From Bdellovibrionota bacterium (GTDB lineage: Bacteria > Bdellovibrionota > UBA1018 > CAUJDS01): DNA of 64,000 nucleotides. The notes under the pieces were generated by a model that ran no database searches, was not told the origin of the DNA, and was given only the letters and a program-made list of their open reading frames with translations. The stretch is from the NCBI GenBank assembly GCA_963169695.1, contig CAUJDS010000013.1, forward strand, positions 1 to 64,000. Reading direction: 5' to 3'. Position 1 is the stretch's first letter; each line of letters begins with the position of its first letter. The translations under genes were made by a program, and so were the position numbers. This document shows, one piece after another, positions 58,090 through 64,000 of the stretch.

Positions 58090-58697
58090 CGAATCCTGAG
58101 CGCACGGTCGTAGTGTAAGAAACTCTGCTTTTCGTCGTCAAGCAATCGCTTTCCAGAAATAAGGATCGGTTCGTTAAGAAACTGCTCCGGCAAAGGATTA
58201 CGAGCGAGATCGGAGCGTTGAAGCCTGGAGAAAAGATTTTCCAAAATTTTCTTACCCTCCACATCGTCGGGATTGGTTTCGGCATCACCAAGGGTTTCGT
58301 AGCGATAAAATTGCGGAATTTCTTTTGACCAAAGAATGGGTGGCCCGTACTGAACGGGTGCCCTGCCCCCCACTTGAGGGATGCGGGCAGTTGCAGCTGC
58401 AGCTACATCCACAATCTCTCCACCATTGGTCTCCACCCAAAAATGAAATTCTCCTTCTTGCCAGGCACCACCCCAACGCGTAAGTCCGCCCTCAAGTACT
58501 TCAACCCAGCAGGCCCTTCCATAGCGTACCGAACCCTTTGCGCCCGTTAGTTTCAATGCTTCTAAGCATACAGTGGCGGTGATCAATGGATAGCGCGCCC
58601 GAAAACCAAGGATCTGATCCACGACCTGACAAACCGTGCTTGTGACGGTGGCAACGCGACCCATGGGGGCAAGTTCTGAGCCTTCAGCGAGCTTCAT
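58065..58697 (-). CDS. hypothetical protein with papain-like Cys-His-Asp pattern
   Basis: Not assigned to a known family. Residues about 40-52 read 'ITATVCLEALKLTG', followed by strand-like 'RACWVEVLEGG', then 'FHFWVETNGGEIVDVAAA' near 86-103. A Cys at a helix start, then His-x-Trp-Val-Glu and Asp two strands later is the pattern of transglutaminase-like or papain-fold enzymes. The rest (to 210) is charged with 'PPILWSKEIPQFYRYETLGD'. No signal peptide. The ATG overlaps the end of the phenylalanine hydroxylase gene by 14 bases, suggesting co-expression. Confidence 0.5.
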   Translation of the reverse strand: MKLAEGSELAPMGRVATVTSTVCQVVDQILGFRARYPLITATVCLEALKLTGAKGSVRYGRACWVEVLEGGLTRWGGAWQEGEFHFWVETNGGEIVDVAAAATARIPQVGGRAPVQYGPPILWSKEIPQFYRYETLGDAETNPDDVEGKKILENLFSRLQRSDLARNPLPEQFLNEPILISGKRLLDDEKQSFLHYDRALRIRHPGKPPF

Positions 58698-60447
58698 TCG
58701 CTAAATTCTCCAATCCCCATCGCACTAGTTTTTCTTTGTTGGGGTCTCCCTGCACCATGTTTACAAGGGACTTCTGAAGAGCGTCGCAATCAAAAGCGTT
58801 CCACCGAAACTTTCGACAAAGTTCTAAGATTTCTAAATGAATTAGCCAGTCGCGAGACTGTCGTGCTCGTAACAAATCATGGATTTCTTTGACCTGAACC
58901 TGGGCGCTAGCTCCTTGATCCTTAGCTTCTCTTAGGGTTCGGATCGTCGAATACATCTGATACAGCCCAGTGTCTTGAGGTACATGATTGGATTTTTGAA
59001 ATGCTGGTTTCTGATGATAGCCACCCGTCGCATTGAGGTAGTTGGCGCGGTCTGCTGGACCACCAAAAACACTTACCACAGTACTGCCGCAGGCCAAATC
59101 ATAAGTCCCCCACTCAGGTTGGAAGAGGACGCGATCATGCCATTTCACGGTGCAATGCTTGAAACTCAAGACAAGATTGCGATCACCATTCTTTAGGCTG
59201 TTACTCAAAATTCCTTCCACGATTACATCCGACTCAAATTCAAGTCTTGCGGGTTTCTCATCACGAAATCCAAGTTTCTCAAGGTCACCTTGGGTGAGAT
59301 CAGCAGCAGTTCGATGGCTGTTTTTCAAAAGGCCGATGGGTGTTCCGTATCCAGCCTGGTGAGAATTCGGCCCATGCCCCTTCAATTCTACAGAACCTAA
59401 GGCCAGCTGCGATGGCCCCGTGTACTGCAAATAACAAGGCAATCCCTCATCATCACTCAAGATTCCAGTTAGGATTCCACTGACCTGAACGCCTGATTCC
59501 AACTGAACGGATGTTATTGTTTGTGCGATGCGAGCCTTTGCCAAACCCTCCATTCCGCCTTTTCGATAAGCCATCATTTCGGCAAATTCCTCAAGCACCG
59601 ATCCAAGGTGCTCAAAGCTTGTAGTCACAAAAAGCTGAGGTTGAGGCCTGGTGATGTCATAGGATAGATTGATGCAATCAATAGAGAAGGGCACTTTGGC
59701 TACCTTGTCACTGAGGCAGGTTTGACTTTCACCGATGGAAGAGAGCAGTCCGGCACCGTAGATTTTTGGCTGGCTGAGGGATCCTAGCAAGCCATATTCA
59801 GCAGACCACCAATTCATACGAGCAAGGTAGGCCGCTTCACTAATGTACTGGGTATTGGTCACAGCTAGGTCAAGCTTTTCCTGCGCAGCTGCAATAGCTT
59901 CTGCGTCCGAAAGCGGATCTTCTTTGACGATCGAGAGATTTCTTACTGCATGATAAACTTCAAGGTCATGGTGAGAATGAATAACTTTGCGCGCAATCTC
60001 ACCGTATTTTTTGAGGTAGTCAGCGAAGTCCGGATCCGAAAGGATTGGCGCATGCCCCGCTGCTTCGTGAACGATGTCCGGCGCTGGTGTGTAGGCAATG
60101 TTTTCGAGTTTCCTCATGTCACAGGCAATTGGGAGGATTCCAAGCGACTGAAACTCCATAAACGCCGATGGAGGAATGAATCCACTTACCGCAACTGCAC
60201 GCCAACCAAAGCGTTTGAGCTTTTCGTCCATCTCTGAAATAAGTGGGATGCGCTCCAAGGAGATACCTGTCTCTTCAAGACCCTTCAGATACTTGGTATG
60301 GGCATGACTAGCAAAGTAGCCTTTGCACACGCGTAGAATATAACGCCAGCACGCGTGATCTTCTGAAGTGTAGAGTTCAGGCTTTTGTTCTACGACAAAT
60401 TGTTTCAGGTAGTCCGGAAGTGAATCGGGCGAGTATGCATTTCCCAT
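58684..60447 (-). CDS. long-form phenylalanine 4-hydroxylase with C-terminal extension
   Basis: The N-terminal ~310 residues are a biopterin-dependent aromatic amino acid hydroxylase. The iron ligands are in 'PAPDIVHEAAGHAPIL' near residue 122 (two His) and 'MNWWSAEYGLLG' near 211 (Glu). Single-domain bacterial enzymes are about 260-300 residues; this one has 587. The additional ~270 residues include beta-rich segments ('VIVEGILSNSLKNGDRNLVLSF' in parts) and a helical tail. Similar long forms are known in Bacteroidetes and other groups, with the extension uncharacterised. Whether Phe or Trp is the substrate is not certain. It overlaps the papain-like gene. Confidence 0.85.
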   Translation of the reverse strand: MGNAYSPDSLPDYLKQFVVEQKPELYTSEDHACWRYILRVCKGYFASHAHTKYLKGLEETGISLERIPLISEMDEKLKRFGWRAVAVSGFIPPSAFMEFQSLGILPIACDMRKLENIAYTPAPDIVHEAAGHAPILSDPDFADYLKKYGEIARKVIHSHHDLEVYHAVRNLSIVKEDPLSDAEAIAAAQEKLDLAVTNTQYISEAAYLARMNWWSAEYGLLGSLSQPKIYGAGLLSSIGESQTCLSDKVAKVPFSIDCINLSYDITRPQPQLFVTTSFEHLGSVLEEFAEMMAYRKGGMEGLAKARIAQTITSVQLESGVQVSGILTGILSDDEGLPCYLQYTGPSQLALGSVELKGHGPNSHQAGYGTPIGLLKNSHRTAADLTQGDLEKLGFRDEKPARLEFESDVIVEGILSNSLKNGDRNLVLSFKHCTVKWHDRVLFQPEWGTYDLACGSTVVSVFGGPADRANYLNATGGYHQKPAFQKSNHVPQDTGLYQMYSTIRTLREAKDQGASAQVQVKEIHDLLRARQSRDWLIHLEILELCRKFRWNAFDCDALQKSLVNMVQGDPNKEKLVRWGLENLANEAR

Positions 60448-60485
60448 AATGAGCTTTCCCTTGATTAATAGAGTACTTGCTGAGA

Positions 60486-60653
60486 ATGTTCAACCGAATG
60501 ATTCTAGATGAAAAAAAAGTAGAGCCGGAGCATCGGGGATCAAAGTGGAAGCATCCCTACGTGGTGTATATTTGGGCGACCTTACTTCTCTTCGCCCTAC
60601 TCGTGATTGTCGCAACCATTTGTTATCGACTCGGCGTCATTCCCAATGTCTGA
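60486..60653 (+). CDS. small single-span membrane protein
   Basis: A 55-residue open frame in the divergent gap, with no homologue recognised. It has a charged N-terminal half ('ILDEKKVEPEHRGSKWKHP') and one membrane helix ('VVYIWATLLLFALLVIVATI') with a short outside end. The stop is six bases before the GT22 gene start, so it is probably translated with it and could be an accessory subunit. The ribosome binding site is weak, which lowers confidence. Confidence 0.5.
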   Translation: MFNRMILDEKKVEPEHRGSKWKHPYVVYIWATLLLFALLVIVATICYRLGVIPNV

Positions 60654-60659
60654 CACACT

Positions 60660-62111
60660 ATGACTCTCACATCCCACGAAAAAAAATGGTTCTTAGTGCT
60701 TCTCGGAGTCGCGCTACTCTTCCGATTGGGTGCGGCGGCGATTTCTACTGGCTACCAACAGCCCGACGAACACTACCAAATACTCGAGCCAGCACATGGC
60801 CTCGTCTATGGTTACTTTGATAAGAAGTGGGAATTTGAAAGGGGCCTTCGGTCCTACGTCTTACCTGGCTTCTATGCAGGTTGCATGGTTGCTATTCGGA
60901 AGTGCTTTGGAACAGAAGACCCCAATCGGGTTGCATGGATTCTTAGGACGTTGAGCGCTTTTTTTTCGATGGCCACCCTCCTGGCTGTCTTTTGGATTGG
61001 TCGTCGTCTTGAAAGAGCTAAAGATCGAAATTGGATTTCTTTTTCGGCGCTCACTTTTACTTCTCTTTGGTTTCTCTTTGTTTATTTTGGCGTGCGCACA
61101 CAAAGTGAACCGCTTTCGATGAATTTTATACTCCTTAGTGCTTGGCTCGTTCTATTGGAATTAAATGCACCGAACCCGAAGGCCTGGAGAAATCTCCTGG
61201 CGGGATTGTTTCTTGGGGTTGCGTTTAGTTTTCGCTTTCAGTCGGGCATAGTGGGCATCTCTTACTTGATTCTTTATGGCATGAGTCGAAAGTGGAAAAG
61301 CTTCGGACAACTGCTCCTTGGGTGTTCGATCATGATTTTGATTCAGGGTTTGGTTGACCTTAAGACGTGGGGAAACTTCTTACATTCGCCCATTGAATAT
61401 TTTCGCTTCAACATCCTCGAAAACGGAGCCTCGAGAGATTTTGGCGTTGATCCCTGGCATCGTTACCTCACCAGTTTGAACCGCTTTTTCACTTTCCCGA
61501 TAGCCGTAATGGTTATCGCAGGTGCCTATTGGTCCCTGCAGAAGAAAGTTCGAAAGCGCTTCGTCTTTCTTTGGGTGATGATCCTGCCTTATTGGCTGGT
61601 TCACAATCTGATTGGTCACAAAGAAGATCGCTTCTTAGTACCTATCATGCCCTTTGTGGTGCTCCTGACCTGCGGGGGATGGGCCAGCTGGTTGGAAAGG
61701 AGTCGAGAATCCTTTCGGCGAATGGCACTATTCTGGGTCCTGCTTTTTGTACTTGGTGGGGCAGTTTTTACTTATAGCAAGCATCGTTGGGCTTGGTATG
61801 GGGATCAGAACCAAGTTATTTATGAAGTGTCTAAGCAGAAGGACCTAAGAGGTCTTGCTGTCACCTACTTACTGACCTCCGGAAGTTATTTCTACTTGCA
61901 TAGAAATGTTCCTCTCAGAGCCTTTCGCAACGATCAAAGAACTCAGGAGGATTTCTATGATAAAATACCTTCGCTCTACAACTACCTAGCCCTGTTTGAT
62001 GATCAGGCAGTTGTGATAGAGAAGCTTCAGAAGCAAAACGTTCGGTGCGAGTTGATTGCTCGTGGCGTGATTTATCGATGTGAGGAAAGCCGTGAATTTA
62101 CCAAAAAATGA
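60660..62111 (+). CDS. GT22-type polyprenol-phosphate mannosyltransferase (PIG-B/ALG9-like)
   Basis: This is a 483-residue membrane protein with about ten helices. The GT22 signature is in the first lumenal/periplasmic loop: 'QQPDEHYQILEPAHGLVYGY' (residues ~33-52), 'WEFERGLRSYVLPGFY', and later 'VRTQSEPLSMNFI' and 'HKEDRFLVPIMPFVVLL'. These are closest in style to the eukaryotic GPI mannosyltransferase III (PIG-B/Gpi10) and ALG9/12. Bacterial homologues add sugars from lipid-linked donors on the outer face of the inner membrane. Acceptor is unknown. It overlaps the next gene by 20 bases. Confidence 0.83.
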   Translation: MTLTSHEKKWFLVLLGVALLFRLGAAAISTGYQQPDEHYQILEPAHGLVYGYFDKKWEFERGLRSYVLPGFYAGCMVAIRKCFGTEDPNRVAWILRTLSAFFSMATLLAVFWIGRRLERAKDRNWISFSALTFTSLWFLFVYFGVRTQSEPLSMNFILLSAWLVLLELNAPNPKAWRNLLAGLFLGVAFSFRFQSGIVGISYLILYGMSRKWKSFGQLLLGCSIMILIQGLVDLKTWGNFLHSPIEYFRFNILENGASRDFGVDPWHRYLTSLNRFFTFPIAVMVIAGAYWSLQKKVRKRFVFLWVMILPYWLVHNLIGHKEDRFLVPIMPFVVLLTCGGWASWLERSRESFRRMALFWVLLFVLGGAVFTYSKHRWAWYGDQNQVIYEVSKQKDLRGLAVTYLLTSGSYFYLHRNVPLRAFRNDQRTQEDFYDKIPSLYNYLALFDDQAVVIEKLQKQNVRCELIARGVIYRCEESREFTKK

Positions 62112-63702
62112 ACCCATCTATGACTATGGTCCTGGCGATGCGAGGACGACCAGCCTCAAGCAGGCCATGGAGAGAATGGCATCCGAAGTGCTGGAGATTC
62201 CTTGCATTATTGGAGGCGAAGCAATTTATACCGGCCAAAAGAGAGCGGTCGTCATGCCGCACGACCATGGACATGTTCTCGCTCATTTCCATCTTGCTGG
62301 CGAAAAAGAAATGGCAATGGCTGCCGCCAGTGCTGCCAAGGCCAAAGAATCGTGGTCGCGTCGGCCATGGCAAGAGCGGGTGGCGATTTTTCAGAAAATG
62401 GCCGACCTCCTAGCAACCACTCACCGTGATGCTATCAATGGATCTACCATCTTGGGGCAGTCTAAGACCGTCTATCAAGCTGAGATCGATGCGGCCTGCG
62501 AATTTATTGATTTCTTGAGATTCAATGGAAGTTTTTATGAGTCGATCCTTAAGGAACAACCTCTTTCGGTTCCCGGCATTCAAAATCGTCTCGAATATCG
62601 TCCGCTCGAGGGATTCGTTACCGCTATTACCCCGTTTAATTTTACGTCCATAGCGGCCAATCTTGCATTGGCTCCCGCTTTGGTCGGGAACACTTGCATT
62701 TGGAAACCCTCAGATACGCAAATGCTCTCGGCGCATTATACGATGAAACTCATGTTGGAGGCTGGACTGCCTGCTGATGTGATTCAGTTTTTGCCGGCAG
62801 ACGGGCCTGCGTTTGGTAATTATTTTTGTTCTCATCGAAGCTTAGGCGGGATTCATTTCACAGGATCGACTCAAACGTTTCAGTGGATCTGGAAGAAAAC
62901 TGCCGAGAATTTGGAAAGATTTCAGAGCTATCCAAGATTGGTTGGAGAAACAGGCGGCAAAGATTTTATTTTGGCCCATAGATCCGCCAATGTCGACGTA
63001 CTGGCTGTGGCTGCAGTGAGGGGAGCATTTGAGTATCAAGGGCAAAAGTGCTCAGCGGCTTCTCGAATGTATGTTCCAGAAGCGATCTGGCCCCAAGTGA
63101 AGAGTCGGATGTTAGAAATGATTCGGGAGATTAAGGTTGGTGACCCTCGCGACTTTAGCAATTTTATGGGTGCCGTAATTGATCAACGTTCATTTAAGAA
63201 AATCCAGAATTACCAAGTCGAAGCCAAAGGCGCATCGGGAGTAAAAATCTTAGCGGGTGGCGGATCTCATGGTGAAAAAGGTTACTTTGTAGAGCCTACC
63301 GTTTTGGAAGTTTCTGATCCCAAGTACCGAACGATGTGTGAGGAAATTTTTGGACCGATCTTGAGCATTTATGTCTATCCGGAATCAAAAGAGGCGGAGG
63401 TCCTAAGGCTTGTGGATGAGTCAACTCCCTACGCTCTAACGGGCGCCCTCGTTGGTGAGGATGCTGAAGTGATTCGGCGGTGGAGTCAGACGCTGCAATA
63501 TTCGGCTGGCAATCTTTATATCAATGACAAGCCAACAGGCGCTGTTGTTGGGCAACAGCCGTTTGGCGGCGCACGCGCGTCTGGCACTAATGACAAGGCG
63601 GGAAGTGGTTTGAATTTAACGAGGTGGATTTCACCGAGAACAGTAAAAGAAAACCTCGCACCGCCCAAGGACTATCGCTATCCTCATATGGCCGGGTCTT
63701 AA
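62092..63702 (+). CDS. 1-pyrroline-5-carboxylate / glutamate semialdehyde dehydrogenase
   Basis: The enzyme oxidises glutamate semialdehyde to glutamate in proline and arginine breakdown. The chosen GTG has GAGGA six bases upstream; the longer frame adds four residues. The catalytic Cys is in 'YQGQKCSAASRMY' near residue 315 and the Glu in 'PRLVGETGGKDFIL' near 285. 'PLEGFVTAITPFNFTSIAAN' in parts near 175 and 'GGARASGTNDKAG' near 505 match the ALDH4/RocA group of stand-alone enzymes. Length 536 is normal for the group. It overlaps the GT22 gene by 20 bases and the convergent arginase gene by four. Confidence 0.92.
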   Translation: MNLPKNEPIYDYGPGDARTTSLKQAMERMASEVLEIPCIIGGEAIYTGQKRAVVMPHDHGHVLAHFHLAGEKEMAMAAASAAKAKESWSRRPWQERVAIFQKMADLLATTHRDAINGSTILGQSKTVYQAEIDAACEFIDFLRFNGSFYESILKEQPLSVPGIQNRLEYRPLEGFVTAITPFNFTSIAANLALAPALVGNTCIWKPSDTQMLSAHYTMKLMLEAGLPADVIQFLPADGPAFGNYFCSHRSLGGIHFTGSTQTFQWIWKKTAENLERFQSYPRLVGETGGKDFILAHRSANVDVLAVAAVRGAFEYQGQKCSAASRMYVPEAIWPQVKSRMLEMIREIKVGDPRDFSNFMGAVIDQRSFKKIQNYQVEAKGASGVKILAGGGSHGEKGYFVEPTVLEVSDPKYRTMCEEIFGPILSIYVYPESKEAEVLRLVDESTPYALTGALVGEDAEVIRRWSQTLQYSAGNLYINDKPTGAVVGQQPFGGARASGTNDKAGSGLNLTRWISPRTVKENLAPPKDYRYPHMAGS

Positions 63703-64000
63703 TTGAGCTTTTGGCTTCGAAAGGTTGCACCGCAGAGTTGATAGAGAAGTCGGGCTCCAATATTGGCGTCCCATTCACTGTCGACTCGAGGACTCACCTC
63801 GACCAAGTCAAATCCGAGGATTTTCTTTCCGGATTTTGAAAGCCTTGCTAGCAAGCTGGTCGCTTGATTCCAAAGGAGGCCCCCAGGTACCGGTGTTCCG
63901 GTGGAAGGACAAAGCGTAGGATCAAGTCCATCAATGTCGAAAGAAATCCATACCTGATCGGGGAGTTGTTGAATCATTTCTTCGGCGATGGTGTTCCAAT
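63699..64000 (-). CDS. arginase/agmatinase-family protein, 5' end beyond the window
   Basis: Only the C-terminal ~100 residues are inside the window; the frame is open at the right edge. 'VWISFDIDGLDPTLCPSTGT' in parts carries the metal-binding DxD of ureohydrolases, followed by 'PVPGGLLWNQA' and 'ILGFDLVEVSPRVD' (the second conserved Asp/Glu stretch). This is the arginase/agmatinase/formiminoglutamase superfamily. The Thr-x-Pro-Val-Pro-Gly-Gly form favours arginase-like members. With the convergent P5C dehydrogenase it suggests arginine to ornithine to glutamate breakdown. Confidence 0.85.
   Translation of the reverse strand, partial: WNTIAEEMIQQLPDQVWISFDIDGLDPTLCPSTGTPVPGGLLWNQATSLLARLSKSGKKILGFDLVEVSPRVDSEWDANIGARLLYQLCGATFRSQKLN

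Overview
The window looks like a chromosomal segment of a free-living or predatory Gram-negative bacterium, most likely Bdellovibrionota or a related former deltaproteobacterial group. This placement is inference from gene content: a flgJ-flgM-flgN-flgK-flgL-csrA-fliW run, EtfBA with a membrane Fe-S ETF:quinone oxidoreductase, SpoVG and DUF1844, PilT paired with a GAF protein, AmgK-MurU-AmpG wall recycling, and many TPR, PilZ and lipoprotein genes. No rRNA gene is present. The DNA is densely coded, with many 4-40 bp gene overlaps and frequent GTG and TTG starts behind good Shine-Dalgarno (SD) sequences.

Layout. 0-5 kb: late flagellar rod, hook-junction and secretion-control genes, then csrA and fliW. 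4.7-7 kb (minus): TPR protein, BamD and a BatE-like protein. 7-11 kb: an M20-fold protein that seems to lack catalytic residues, with astA and astD. 11-13 kb (minus): a large secreted protein with a Met-rich tail. 13.0-15.0 kb: accessory patch in which an HNH endonuclease gene lies between ~70 bp imperfect inverted repeats, next to one of two copies of a palindromic repeat. 15-17 kb: MoxR ATPase and VWA protein with a possible -1 slippage site between them, then a small RHH-like protein. 18-21.7 kb (minus): etfB-etfA and an ETF:menaquinone-type oxidoreductase. 21.8-26.4 kb (minus): dapD-dapA-lysA with a 55-residue lipoprotein gene and a putative beta-barrel gene. 26.4-30.4 kb: TPR protein, citrate synthase (minus), deoxynucleoside kinase and LysM lipoprotein.

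30.5-41 kb: an M48-like lipoprotein without its zinc motif, amgK, murU, PilZ protein, lipoproteins, GAF-pilT, a second M48-like protein without the motif, DUF1844, PDZ, an N-domain-less ClpB, SpoVG and tRNA-Gln(UUG). A compact set of inverted and direct repeats follows the tRNA. 41-51.5 kb (minus): SGNH hydrolase, RND pump, TolC-like protein, endonuclease/phosphatase-fold protein, ferredoxin reductase-like protein, FecR-domain protein and a HAMP-PP2C phosphatase. 51.5-57.6 kb: STAS protein and degenerate-receiver/HATPase protein, which with the phosphatase form a likely partner-switching module, then maf, yggS, an SDR (minus), PilZ, tadA and ampG. 57.6-64 kb: RDD protein, a papain-like-triad protein and long phenylalanine hydroxylase (minus), a small membrane protein, a eukaryote-like GT22 mannosyltransferase, P5C dehydrogenase and the start-truncated end of an arginase-family gene.

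How the genes connect. AstA/AstD and arginase/P5C dehydrogenase both feed arginine carbon to glutamate. DapD/DapA/LysA make diaminopimelate and lysine by the succinylase route. AmpG, AmgK and MurU suggest import and reuse of muropeptide sugars. The most unusual items are the HNH inverted-repeat element, the structure-conserved palindromic repeats, a strong terminator whose loop carries the next gene's start codon, the MoxR/VWA slippage site, three metalloprotease-fold proteins lacking metal motifs, and the divergent phosphatase/STAS/HATPase module.
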